Of a stretch of DNA of 64,000 nt, positions 32,585 through 43,127 are shown in pieces; within the stretch, counting starts at the first letter, position 1; each line of letters opens with the position of its first letter. A program made the position numbers and the translations under genes. The stretch is from Isochrysis galbana (taxonomy: Eukaryota > Haptophyta > Isochrysidales > Isochrysidaceae): assembly GCA_018136815.1 (NCBI GenBank), contig CM030938.1, forward strand, positions 3,859,448 to 3,923,447, read 5' to 3'. The notes beneath the pieces were generated by a model. It had not been told where the DNA came from. It did not search any database and saw nothing but the letters and a program-made list of their open reading frames with translations.

Positions 32585-33788
32585 TCAAGTGAAAAGCTTA
32601 ATGAGCTCATCCGACACGGCGGAGGGCGTTAGGACTCCAAGGTCAGTGAAAAGCATCGTGATATAGTGGGGCGGCGTATAGTCGCGCGATGTTACCTGGG
32701 CGAAAGGATAGGCCGATGGTCACAAAAGAGGTTAGATCCACAGCACAACACCGGAAAGCGGCCGGATCAGACAGTGGACGCCGCCGGCTCGAGGGATGAG
32801 GGTGAACGCACGGGTCGCAAGCGGGGAAGTCACACCTCCACGCGCAGGGTCTCTGGGGGTGGGCCCCGCCCAACGTAGGCGGCATGCTCCCGCCTAGGCC
32901 CCTTAGCGGGGAGGTCGAGCTGTGAGAGGGGGAACTTCCGAGCGAACTTGGTCGACTCTGAGGCAATATAGAATGGCTTCTTGCAGGCGGAGGCCACGAT
33001 GGCCATCTGATATGTCCCTGTTCGCGAGATGACGCCTCCCGATTCGACCACCGCTTCAGCACCGCAGATTGCCAAGTGCGTGCCGCTCATCGCGTGGGCA
33101 ATCGCGCAGTCCTCAATCATTGTCACGGGCACCCCGGCGGCACACAAGGCGGCCGCCGTGGCGTGCCCGCGGCCCTGGGCGTGAGACTCGGCCACAATGA
33201 CGGAGAAGTGACATCCCCTCTCAGATGCACCGAGGAGCACGCCGAGCACCATCCGCGAGTAGCCGTGCGTCATGACGACCGCACCTGGCGTGACGAACGG
33301 CGCCCCCAGCTGCGCAATGCGGTCGCGCGCAGCATCCGCCTTCTGCGCAAACATCTCTCCACGCTCGATCAGCAGCGACTTACACCTAGCCGCAGGGGTT
33401 GGACACGCATCGGGCGGATGTGAGATGGTTGCGGCACGTTCAACCTCCCGCCCTTCCTCCTCCCTAGCGCTTAGCGGCTGACTCACTTGTCAAAGTCAGG
33501 CACATCGAGGGCGGTCCTAGTGACAAAGCGTAGGAAGAGCTCGCAGAGCGACTCGATCGAGATGGGCGCGTCGTCGCACTGGCTGAGAGCCTGGCCTGCA
33601 TGCATGAGGTCCTTGCGAAGCCCCATCAGAGTGCTCGCAGATGATCGGCGGATGTCTTCAGTGAGGGCCTTGATGGCGGCGGCACAGACGGAGGTGGACT
33701 CCTCGGCGAGGAAGACCTTGTACGCGTCCTGCACGTGAGATGGCTCGCGCGCGACAAACGGGAGCTCAGCCGCAGTCATACTAGGCAT
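32585..33788 (-). CDS. EIF2B1: Translation initiation factor eIF2B subunit alpha, three exons, 320 aa
   Basis: Exons 33788-33487, 33385-32836 and 32695-32585 (963 nt). They join [16 protein letters not shown] and [17 protein letters not shown] in phase across 101- and 140-bp introns. Family landmarks: [10 protein letters not shown] in the helical N-domain, [73 protein letters not shown], and the C-terminal [20 protein letters not shown]. The length is close to the usual 300-310. The protein is the regulatory alpha subunit of the decameric guanine-nucleotide exchange factor for eIF2 and senses phosphorylated eIF2. A purine-rich (coding strand) microsatellite lies directly upstream at about 33820-34030. 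Confidence 0.93.
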
Positions 33789-34060
33789 CGCGCGGCCACC
33801 GTACCTCCACCACCACCCCGTCCCTCCCTCCCTCGCCTTCTCCCTCTCTCTCTCCTCTCTCTCTCTCTCTCCCCTCCTCTCCCTCTCTCTCTTCTCTCTC
33901 TTCCTCCCTATGCTCTCCCTCTCTCCACACCTCCCCTCGCTCTCGTTTCCCCCCTTCTCTCTCCCAACTTGTTGTAGAAGCCTCTCTCTCTCTCTCTCTG
34001 TCTCCCTCTCTCCTCGCCGCTCCGTCCCCCCTTCCTTCCGGCTGCTGGTGCGCGCGTGCT
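33789..34060. promoter_or_regulatory. CT/GA tract upstream of eIF2B alpha
   Basis: A nearly unbroken polypyrimidine run (plus strand) begins about 30 bases 5' of the eIF2B alpha start. The tract may be shared with other nearby transcription. Confidence 0.4.
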
Positions 34061-35210
34061 CGCGGGGCTCGCTCGCGTGTTCCTCCCTCCCTCTGCCTGC
34101 TCCCGTAGTCTAAAAGTAGAAACTATACTGTGCTGCGCGTAGGAGTAAAGTACTTTAATCTCTCGCTTGAGTCCCTCTCTCTCTCCATCTCGCCCCACTC
34201 CAGACAGAGAAGAAAACTGAGGAGTGGGAGAAAAAGAGGAGAGAGAGAGAGGGATGCCAGGCAGCGGGGGAGAGAGGAGGAGCCGCCTGATGCGATGGGT
34301 CAGGGCTCGAAATAGAAATAGCTGCGGGAGGTGACAACGACGAAACCCCTTATTGGCTCATTGTAAATGTAAAGTATGAACCCCTTCCTGGCACGAGCTC
34401 GAGCACCACGATGGCACCCCACGATCGGAAGTACTGCTCCTGACGCCTGCAAATATGGTGAACGGAGGTATTTGGGCTCCAAGCAGCATGGGACCCTAGA
34501 CGCCAACTCGCCTCAAACACTATGGCCAAAAATACCCATTTGTTGACGTTCAGTATCCTCTGGCCGAGTCATGCACATACATATTCCCTGCTTAGGATTT
34601 GAAACAGAGGAATGGAAGGCTCCAGAAGAGCGGGGGAGGATGGGGACGGGGAGAGGTCCGAAGAAATCACTGATGGACCGTTTGAGTTTTATATTAGAGG
34701 GAGGAGATGGATGAGGTGTGCATCTTCATCTCTCTCCCTCCCATTTCCTCTCTCTTTACCCCTCTCTCCTCTCCCCCTCTCTCCTCTCCCCCTCTCTTCT
34801 ATCTACTCGTACTCCTCCCACCCACGTTCTTCTTCCTGACTTTCCCTCCGTCCCTTTCCCGATCTCTCTAGAGCTAAAAACAATATCATACTGTACTCGA
34901 TGTTTGCCCCCCTCCCCCCTCCCTCTCTCTCTCTCCCCCTCTTCACTACCCCTACTTTACATCTCTTCCCGCTAGATCCCTCTATCTCTCTCTTCCTCTC
35001 TCTCTCTTCCTTCTCTTCTTCACTTCGCTCTCTGTGTGTGTGGCGCGATCAAGCGGCGTCGGCGCCCCTTCACTCTCCCCCCCTCCCCCCCCCCCCCCCT
35101 CTCTTCACTTTCCCTCGCATCTCTTCCTTCTCTTTCTCTGGTCCTCCCTTCCCTTCTTCACTCGCTCGCAAGCTCTATCACTCTCCCCCCCGCCCTCTCT
35201 TCCCACCCGG
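34061..35210. promoter_or_regulatory. Intergenic; CT tracts leading to the multi-UIM gene
   Basis: CT-rich blocks at about 34725-34805, 34920-35025 and 35075-35200. The last ends about ten bases before the ATG at 35211. The frame upstream of 35211 is open but only translates the tract, so I start the protein at 35211. A minus-strand frame at 34300-34506 has no family signal. Confidence 0.45.
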
Positions 35211-38200
35211 ATGGCCACCCCTCCCTCCTCCCACCCTGCCGCCATCTCCGAGGAGGAGCAAATGGCGTGGGCTCTCAGAGAGTCCCTCTCCGCCTACGGC
35301 GCTCCTCCCCCTCCCTTTCCCCCTCCTCCCTTTCCCTCTCCGGCCACTGGGAGCACTGCCTCGGCTCTCTCGCCTCCACCGCCGCCCGCCTACGCAGAGC
35401 CCCCGTTCGATCGAGCGGCAGCTTCAAGCTACAGCATCGGGGGATACCCAGGGCTTCGCACCAAATCAGTGCATGGCGGGCTCCCGCGAGGGACTCGCTA
35501 CGCAACCATGGACAGTGGTGCCGCGCCGCCACCGCCGCCACCTCCTCCATTACCTCCTCCCCCCCTGCCGCCACCTCCTCAACGACCACTGCGGTCCGAT
35601 TCGAACGGTGTGGCTTACGGTGAGTTCGTTCCTCGACCATATCTGCCGCCTCTTGCTTCTGATTCGTGTGCCTCATCTTGCGCACCCAGCGTACATACTA
35701 GCGCTGTTACAGCCGGAGACCGAAGCTTGGAGGAGCAAGAGGAGGACGATCTCCAGCGTGCAATCCAAGCATCGCTGAGAGAAGCTGGCACGAATTCCTC
35801 TTTGCACGGTCCTGGAGCTGCTGCTACCGATTCGCGTCCCCAGCTCCCATCGCGGTCGTCGCAGAGTGCCTTCCTTCCACATGCGCCAATGCACGCCGCA
35901 ATGAAGCTGCCACCTTCGCAACCGCCACCAGCACTTGCGTCGGCTGCCGGCAGAGAAGCTGCCAATATGGCCTGCGCGACGAGTGTTGATGAGAACTCCA
36001 TAGTGACAATGACCGAGGAGGAACAGATCGCCTACGCGATTTGGGCGTCGTCACAGGGGCAAGAGCGAGGTGGGCCTGAAATCGCTCTAGCGCCTTCCGG
36101 GATGCTGATGGACCCCACGTGCAGAAGTGCTAAAGTCACACCAATAGCCTCGCTGAATCCACATATCCCCCGTGGCGAATTGCCAGGCGCCCAGCCATCT
36201 CCTTTCCCGCCGCTGTCAGCAGGCTCGTTGATACCACCGCCACCTTTTCCGCACCGGGGCTCGCCGCATTTACCCGAAATTTCACCTGATATGAGATCGC
36301 CACATTCGCCTCCCTCTCCCGGAACCCCATCGAGCTCGGTGCCCAATATTGCCTTGCCATGCGCCTCTTCATACCCACGCAAAGCTGGCGTTGCTGCCTC
36401 GCTCATGCCGGCCGCCGCACCAGCGCAGGTCCAGCAGCAAACACACTTCAACCATGGATGGCACCCATCACCACCCGCGCCGACCCCTTGGTCTTCTTTA
36501 GCGCCGGGTACTCCGCTATTTCCAGCCCCTCCTCCAACGCGCGTATTTGCACCACCGGCATTCCCGACGCACTGTTGGAGTAGCGAGACATCGTCCGCTG
36601 GTCAAGACGGAGCTCCCAATGAGCAAGGCACGCCGAGGCTTCTCGTGAACCGTCGCCGCTCCAATGTCACTGTGCCTGCTGTAGCAACGCTGATATCACT
36701 CAACGACGAGGACGAGAATTCTCCTGACATTCACCGCAACTCGCAACCAAACTTTGGATGCTGCCGCGTAGCATGGGGCTGTCAGGGCCATGCCACCGAC
36801 TGCAGCCGCATGGGCGTGGATCCTGCTGGCACCGGCGCAGGACCCTCACACTCATGTGGAAACGGGAGCTGTGCCGGAGATCCCGATCTAATCACCTTTG
36901 GCGGAGAGCAGCAGAATCCTCTGGACTGGACGCGCGACTTTGCAACACCAATCTTCCCTTCAACGCCGCCGCACGTATCATTTGTGGCGTGCCCCACGCC
37001 GCCCGCTGAGCTGGCTGTCGCGCAGACGGCGCCCGGCGACCTTGTGCAGCCGTCCGCAGCTTCCGTCTCCCAGCCGGCAACCCCGCAATATGGGGACTTG
37101 AAGGCCAAAGTTGGAGGATCTGTCGGGCTCCCCGCGGTAGCTGCTTCGCCCACCGCTGCAGGTCTCCTATCCTCGGCGCACGGGCTCGCCTCGGTGCCAG
37201 GACTCTCTCCAGAGCAACGGCTCTCTCCGGCCCCGATTCAAGATTCTGCCATGTCTCTAGCTTCTGCGCCGCAAGGCTTCTCTCCAACTCCCCAAGAGTG
37301 CTCGGTGCAACCCTCCTTGCCAAGGAAGTCATCAGGTCATTGGTGTGGCTCATGTGTTGACACTAGCCGGCCCTCCACTGGGGAGGTAGCTGGGGTACGC
37401 GCGGCCGGCGAGTGCTCGTGCGATGGCTCACCGGCGAGCACTCCGACCAGCCAACACAGTCCTCATTCGTCGTCGCCACCGCCTTGTGCGACTGCTGCCA
37501 TGCTTGCAGCTTCTCTATTCCCCGGCGCTGCACCGCCGCATGCGAGATTCGCCACCCATCACGAGGCGGAGAAGTCCTCTACTCGGCAGCAACGGCAGGC
37601 TGTATCTACCTCGATTCCACCTCCGATAGGCGCTAGCAAGGAAAGAGCGGACGAATCCACCTTGGCTCAAGTGGAAGCGCTACTTTGTTGTGGTCAAATC
37701 GACGATGCTGTCCTAGCTGGTTGGCAAGGTGACCGGGATGCTTGGGAAATAGTCGCAGCAGGCGCGGCTGATAGGCACGAGGTTGAGTTGTGGCTACGCG
37801 CTGGACGCAAGCCTTCCGACTCGCGAGCGAGAGGCGAATGTGGACACTTCGAATCCCCGCATCTTGGCCTAACGCTGAGCGCCCGGCGTGGCTACGCCCT
37901 TGTCGTCGATGTGGCAGCACGCTCTGCCGCTAAGGCGTCGGGACTTTGTCCGGGGGACATTATTTGTGCGGTTGGTGGCGACGCGTTGTTTTCGTGCGAG
38001 GGTGTTGCGCAAGCCCTTAGACCCCTCGGCACCTGCGACGTCATTGATTCGTCCGGACGGCTCACCGGAAGGCAGTTTGCTGAGAGAGACCGTGAGATAG
38101 CTGATTGTCTACACGTTCTTGTACGCAGGCTAATTGCGCAGCCCTCGAGTGAGGCTAGGGAACCCGAAGTGGATGGAGGGACAGGTTCCTTCCAGCCAAC

Positions 38201-41200
38201 CACAATTCCCTCTGCCTCACTCAACACCGCCGCCTCCTCGGCAACGGCATGCCTCGCCGCACGCGCTGCGGCACTATCTTCCACCCCACTTGCTATGCCC
38301 GAGGAACCTGAGTCTCTACCACCCGCCCTTTCCCTGTGCGACGGGCGGCACACGGCAAGCCCTTTGTCGCCAGGCGGTCACGGTGGGCAAGGGGAGGTAT
38401 TGCAACCAAGCACGCCACATGAGAACTTCACCCTTCCGCTTCATTCAATCATGTCGGCAGAGCTGGCTGACGCCATGAGGGAGGTGGATGGCCTTGAGGC
38501 TAGTGCGCCCGAGTCGTCGTCTACAGCAACTACCCACGAGCATGGCATTTCAAGTCATCTCCGAGATGAAGACATAGACCGAGCCTCCACCGTATGCGTC
38601 GAAGACGTATACACACCTGACGTGCTTGATGTAGAGCACGAGGACGTGTCGTCGACAACATGCGAACGACTGGACATCGGGTCCGCACCTGCGGAGGTCA
38701 CGAGCTGCATACTGCGCGACGGATCTGACTCGAGCTCACCCCATAATGTTGAGTCCCCGTCGCCCCACAGCGCTATGATCACCGAAGGAACACTGTCAAT
38801 GAGTGGGACAGACCCTCATGCGGAGTGTGCTAGGGTGGCTGATGGGCCCAAGGCCAAGCAAGGACCGACAATCACCGGAGAGATGATGGCAGACGACGTC
38901 GACGGCATCAAAGGAGCACAAGAACTCGGTTCAGATGTCTTGGAGAGCAACCACAATATGGCTTCATGTGCTCCTTCTGTTGCCGGGCACTCTAGCGCAC
39001 AGCAACCTGTGCCTCCCTCGTCTGCACAAGATGGAGATGAGGGGGCAGACGTAGCGAGCCTGGGTGACGCGGATCTTGAATGGAAGCAGGTTGAGGCCGA
39101 GCTCTTGGAAATGGCGGCGACCTCCGTGCAGGCGGTATTCAGAGGACGCCGCGATCGTCTACGCGCGGTAGCCACGGGAATGGTTTCTAGGACGGCGTGC
39201 TCGTGGGTAGATCACACTAGAGAAATTTTCGTGGAAGCAGATGCGACGTCGGGTGGAAGGGACAGCGCCGACTCGGTTTCATCGGAAGCGACACTAGCTA
39301 TCGAACATCCCAACAGTGACGGTGTTCAAGACGCTGGATCTGAGATTCAGGCCGTGGGCGCGATCGACGGAGTGGCTGAGATGGACCTGAACACTGAGAT
39401 TTCCTCAGCAAGTGTAATTTTGGCTTCTTGCCAAAGGAGCTGTGCGTCGGACGACAGCGCTGCCTTCCAGCTTGATCTCATAGGAGCACGGCGAGGAGAC
39501 TCGATGTATGAACGGGTGGCTAGGGCGGAGGAGGTAGCGCAAGGCGAGGTGGCAGGTCCAATGGTTGCACAATTGGCCACGGCGGAGCCGAGTCCTCGAC
39601 TTGTAGATGACGCCAGTGTTGATGCTGCGGGCCGGGCGAGCGCATGCCTCAGCGAAGACGAGGAAGGCCAAGACTGCCACGTTGAATCAGAAGAGGAAGA
39701 GCCTCCGCCTTATTGCACTCTCCCTCCGACGCCTCCAACGTCACTTGACGCCTTCCCGTTGCCTTCCTCGTCTCGTGGCACCTCGCCACCAATCCGTCCA
39801 CTGGCCTGCCCGGCTGATTCGCCGCCCGCGGCTACCACGTCACAATCTTTGCCGCCCTCGGCCGGCGCCTCCCCGTCTGTGTCGCGAACGGATTCTGGAG
39901 AAAACACGCCAAGGATTCCACGATCTTGTGATCTTTCCGCGCCAACGGCGAGTGGCACTTTGACTTGCTCGGCTGAGGCTGCAGCAATTTCCTCACCGCC
40001 ACCATCAGCACCACAGCCGACGCTGGCTCGGTCCGATTCGGCTTCGACCATTGCTTCGCTTGCTTCTTCCACGGCACAGTCTCTTGCTGCGTCCACCGTA
40101 GCATCGACCGCGTCGGCAGCGGAACGGCGCGCTCACTCGCGCGCTGAAGCACGTGCGGCCGCTCAAGCCGACAGGGAAGCGATGCGTGACAAGCTCGCGC
40201 ACGAAGTGTCCTTACGACAAGCGACGCGGCTAGTCGAGGAGCAGCGCAGGGCAGAAGTGCGTGCTGCAATGACGACTGGGCGAGCATGCGCCCGCAATGA
40301 GCGCAACGACGAGAAAGAACGGGGACGCCGCGCCACTGCCGCCTTCATGGACGCAGCCGGTGCGGTTCTAGATGACCTCGACGCGCAACTTGAGCAGCGA
40401 AGTCGATTACCCTTGAAAGCCCATCGGCTAGCCTCCGATGTTGATGGGGGCGCTGACGGGGGGGCACTGTCTGCCGCGGGGGCGGCCATCCATAGCTCCT
40501 GCACATTGCGCACTGATGACTTCTCGAACCGGTGTGCTTGTCACTCTCCCCAAAGTCCTACTTGTTCGAACGCTGTCCGCGAGAGTTCGACCTTTGATGT
40601 CGATCGCCAAGGGCTCCCCTCTGTCTCGCATCGGAGCGCTGCCTCTAGCGTTGCTATATCAGATCCCTTCACGTCTCATTGTGCAGCTGCACAACAGACC
40701 TTAGCATCCACAGAGGAAGATGAGGCAGCAAGAGTGATGGAGGCAGTCAGAGCTGAGATCGCGGCCGCTCGCGCTGGAATCTATGCAAGCGGAAGTCCCG
40801 CCTCGTCTGAGCCACCGCCTTTGTGTCTAGTACACGACACAGCTAATGGCGATGGCGCCGTCAGCGGGAGTGAGCATGTTTCAATCACCAATTATGGCGT
40901 GCAAGATGCCGGCACGGCAGGCCGTGGCCAAGGTGTAGACGATGAGGACAAAGTCCTTCGTCTTACTCTTGAGCAGTCCTTGCTTGATGCTAGAGTTGGT
41001 GGCGAAACCGCGACTGCACTCGTCAGCGGCGACGATACCGGAAGGCTGCCGCACGTTGTCTTGATGGCGCCGTCCTCGATGAATGCAGCTTCTGCTGGCC
41101 TCGGCCTTGGCCGTGCATCATACGCCGAGGCACCAGGAGGATCCGTCCCCTTGCCAGACAACCTCTGCACCTCTTGCAGGGGCACCTTGTCGGAGACTAG

Positions 41201-41930
41201 TGTGGATGCACTCCGTGACATGTCGGAACAAGACCAGCTAGCCTATGCACTAGCTCTTTCGAGGGACGCGATTCCTACCCCGGTGCATCCAGCCGAATGT
41301 GAACAATTAAATGATGTGGCACTCGGCAGCGCGACTGCCCGAGATGCCATGCAACATGCCACGACTCCAAACGACGTCGGAGTTGCAGAACCAAGCGAAG
41401 ATGAACAATTAGCATGGGCCCTTAGCGCTTCGATGGATGCAAGCAGCTGTTGTCTGACGTCTAGTCATCCTGAAGCCACTATGGTGCACAATCGTTTGCG
41501 ATTACACTCCGCCGATGATGCCAGCCGAGCAGCTACCCCTTTGACTCTACGCATCTTCATCCAAGGGGCGTCAGAGGTTGCTCCTATAGAAGGACGGCGC
41601 GACACGCATATGGTCTATCAATTGGAGGCCTGGTTCCCGGATGCGTCCCGCATAGCATCGCCACACAGCTGCGCGCACCGATTCTCAAGCTTCGTCGACT
41701 TGTTGAGCAAGCTGACTCGCGAGGCGCCCGGAGAGCGCGTGTCTCGGGAAGCCCGAGCGTGTATCGACAAATGGCGCTCACGCTTGCTAGTAGAGAAACG
41801 CCATACGCGCTCCAAGGCGCCAACCGTTGTGACGGCGCGCGTTGCGCTATTACAGCGCATGCTCGACGAACTGCTTGCTTTCGCCGATATTCGAGAGTCC
41901 ACTGCACTAGTCAGCTTCTTGATGGCATGA
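35211..41930 (+). CDS. Giant multi-UIM ubiquitin-binding protein with PDZ-like, IQ-like and PX domains, 2239 aa
   Basis: One uninterrupted frame. UIM-like helices: EEEQMAWALRESLSA (about 14-28), EEDDLQRAIQASLREA (176-191), EEEQIAYAIWASSQG (269-283), EDKVLRLTLEQSLLDA (about 1912), EQDQLAYALALSRDA (about 2006), EDEQLAWALSASMDAS (about 2063). A PDZ-like fold (880-945) has GLTLSARRGYALVVDV and GLCPGDIICAVGG. An IQ-like helix SVQAVFRGRRDRLRAV lies near 1303. A basic coiled coil spans about 1636-1730. The C-terminus (2110-2239) resembles PX, with HMVYQLEAWF and HRFSSFVDLLSKL. The rest is Pro/Ser-rich and probably disordered. UIMs bind ubiquitin and PX binds phosphoinositides, so an endosomal ubiquitin-sorting scaffold is a fair guess. 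UIM and PX are clearer than PDZ and IQ. Confidence 0.75.
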   Translation: MATPPSSHPAAISEEEQMAWALRESLSAYGAPPPPFPPPPFPSPATGSTASALSPPPPPAYAEPPFDRAAASSYSIGGYPGLRTKSVHGGLPRGTRYATMDSGAAPPPPPPPPLPPPPLPPPPQRPLRSDSNGVAYGEFVPRPYLPPLASDSCASSCAPSVHTSAVTAGDRSLEEQEEDDLQRAIQASLREAGTNSSLHGPGAAATDSRPQLPSRSSQSAFLPHAPMHAAMKLPPSQPPPALASAAGREAANMACATSVDENSIVTMTEEEQIAYAIWASSQGQERGGPEIALAPSGMLMDPTCRSAKVTPIASLNPHIPRGELPGAQPSPFPPLSAGSLIPPPPFPHRGSPHLPEISPDMRSPHSPPSPGTPSSSVPNIALPCASSYPRKAGVAASLMPAAAPAQVQQQTHFNHGWHPSPPAPTPWSSLAPGTPLFPAPPPTRVFAPPAFPTHCWSSETSSAGQDGAPNEQGTPRLLVNRRRSNVTVPAVATLISLNDEDENSPDIHRNSQPNFGCCRVAWGCQGHATDCSRMGVDPAGTGAGPSHSCGNGSCAGDPDLITFGGEQQNPLDWTRDFATPIFPSTPPHVSFVACPTPPAELAVAQTAPGDLVQPSAASVSQPATPQYGDLKAKVGGSVGLPAVAASPTAAGLLSSAHGLASVPGLSPEQRLSPAPIQDSAMSLASAPQGFSPTPQECSVQPSLPRKSSGHWCGSCVDTSRPSTGEVAGVRAAGECSCDGSPASTPTSQHSPHSSSPPPCATAAMLAASLFPGAAPPHARFATHHEAEKSSTRQQRQAVSTSIPPPIGASKERADESTLAQVEALLCCGQIDDAVLAGWQGDRDAWEIVAAGAADRHEVELWLRAGRKPSDSRARGECGHFESPHLGLTLSARRGYALVVDVAARSAAKASGLCPGDIICAVGGDALFSCEGVAQALRPLGTCDVIDSSGRLTGRQFAERDREIADCLHVLVRRLIAQPSSEAREPEVDGGTGSFQPTTIPSASLNTAASSATACLAARAAALSSTPLAMPEEPESLPPALSLCDGRHTASPLSPGGHGGQGEVLQPSTPHENFTLPLHSIMSAELADAMREVDGLEASAPESSSTATTHEHGISSHLRDEDIDRASTVCVEDVYTPDVLDVEHEDVSSTTCERLDIGSAPAEVTSCILRDGSDSSSPHNVESPSPHSAMITEGTLSMSGTDPHAECARVADGPKAKQGPTITGEMMADDVDGIKGAQELGSDVLESNHNMASCAPSVAGHSSAQQPVPPSSAQDGDEGADVASLGDADLEWKQVEAELLEMAATSVQAVFRGRRDRLRAVATGMVSRTACSWVDHTREIFVEADATSGGRDSADSVSSEATLAIEHPNSDGVQDAGSEIQAVGAIDGVAEMDLNTEISSASVILASCQRSCASDDSAAFQLDLIGARRGDSMYERVARAEEVAQGEVAGPMVAQLATAEPSPRLVDDASVDAAGRASACLSEDEEGQDCHVESEEEEPPPYCTLPPTPPTSLDAFPLPSSSRGTSPPIRPLACPADSPPAATTSQSLPPSAGASPSVSRTDSGENTPRIPRSCDLSAPTASGTLTCSAEAAAISSPPPSAPQPTLARSDSASTIASLASSTAQSLAASTVASTASAAERRAHSRAEARAAAQADREAMRDKLAHEVSLRQATRLVEEQRRAEVRAAMTTGRACARNERNDEKERGRRATAAFMDAAGAVLDDLDAQLEQRSRLPLKAHRLASDVDGGADGGALSAAGAAIHSSCTLRTDDFSNRCACHSPQSPTCSNAVRESSTFDVDRQGLPSVSHRSAASSVAISDPFTSHCAAAQQTLASTEEDEAARVMEAVRAEIAAARAGIYASGSPASSEPPPLCLVHDTANGDGAVSGSEHVSITNYGVQDAGTAGRGQGVDDEDKVLRLTLEQSLLDARVGGETATALVSGDDTGRLPHVVLMAPSSMNAASAGLGLGRASYAEAPGGSVPLPDNLCTSCRGTLSETSVDALRDMSEQDQLAYALALSRDAIPTPVHPAECEQLNDVALGSATARDAMQHATTPNDVGVAEPSEDEQLAWALSASMDASSCCLTSSHPEATMVHNRLRLHSADDASRAATPLTLRIFIQGASEVAPIEGRRDTHMVYQLEAWFPDASRIASPHSCAHRFSSFVDLLSKLTREAPGERVSREARACIDKWRSRLLVEKRHTRSKAPTVVTARVALLQRMLDELLAFADIRESTALVSFLMA

Positions 41931-43127
41931 TGCGTGATTTCAAGGAGTCGGTTGCGTGTGCGTGGATCAGTGTTGGCAGCGTTCACTTTCTGGCGGTGCA
42001 GGAGCGGCCAGGGCTCAGCGTTATGCAAGCATTTTTGAGCTAAACTGTTGAGCGAACGCTTGCGTTTGCGCAAGTGAACGACTATACCGCAAGTGTTGGA
42101 CGCTTTGGCGCGCAGCCGATGACGCGCGAAGCTTGTCGAAGGCGCCAGCCAACTGCTTCCCGCCTTTGCGCAATCGCTAGCGAAGGCTGTAGCCTCCCTC
42201 TATCTCAACAAAACAAAACAGCCTCTTCGACCATGGCACGTGAAGCACTCCTCTTGCGACTCGCGGGCGTCGCCGCGACCTCCCCGTCCGACGACCACCC
42301 GCCTCCACGCTAGGTAAGATATCTAGAATCTAGGTACCCAGCAGTGGAGGGGTGGGATCTGCCGACTTGCTTGGTAACCGAAGAGTCTGCGCACGGTTGA
42401 TTCCTAGTAGGCCCTCTAGGTACTAAATAAAGAGTGGCGTGCAATCAATAGCGCGGCAAACGAGTCGTGGCGCACGGTTGACGGTTGATTCCTAGTAGGC
42501 CTTCTAGGTACTTTAACGCGTAACGCGGCAAAGATGCTATGTCAATGTGTTGGGAGCTTTCCGGGGACCCACAGAAGCGGCACGTCGTGTCACTGCCGAA
42601 CCTATTGGCAGTCGCTATTCGCTATTCTCCTGCTATGGAGTATGTATGTATGTGCTTAAAACTTAAAAAGTGCAAGTACGAGTCGCGGGGGGGGGGGGGG
42701 GGGGGGCGAAACGCCCCCCCCCCCCATCATGCTAAACTAAATATACACTAAGTTGACAAAAAAAGTAGAGCACGTGCACATGGCACATGGGCCGACCCCC
42801 AAAACCCTAGGACTAGGAATAGGAATAAATAGCGAATAGCGGCACAATTGACTATTATTGCTATTGCTCATTCAGTTAATCAATCAGACTCGGACAGCCC
42901 TCCTCGCCTGGATCTTGTCCAGGTCTCTCAGGGATAGCGTCCTTTAGAAACCAAAGGCCACAGGGCCACAGGGTATTCCTACCCTAGATGGGAATTACGC
43001 ATTTACCAGGCCAAATACATAGATTCCTACATCAGTGTAGGATTTTATTTTGATCAAAAAGAAATTGGGCCGACACATAATGGTGTAGATATGCCTCGAG
43101 AGAGGAGGAGAGACGGAGCATCGGGCG
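41931..43127. other. Intergenic with short repeats and a G/C hairpin
   Basis: GGTTGATTCCTAGTAGGCC followed by a TCTAGGTACT block occurs twice (about 42396 and 42486). At 42687-42725 a 20-G run, CGAAACG and a 12-C run form a near-perfect hairpin. A GA-rich stretch at 43098-43115 precedes the next start. No gene recognised. Confidence 0.5.
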
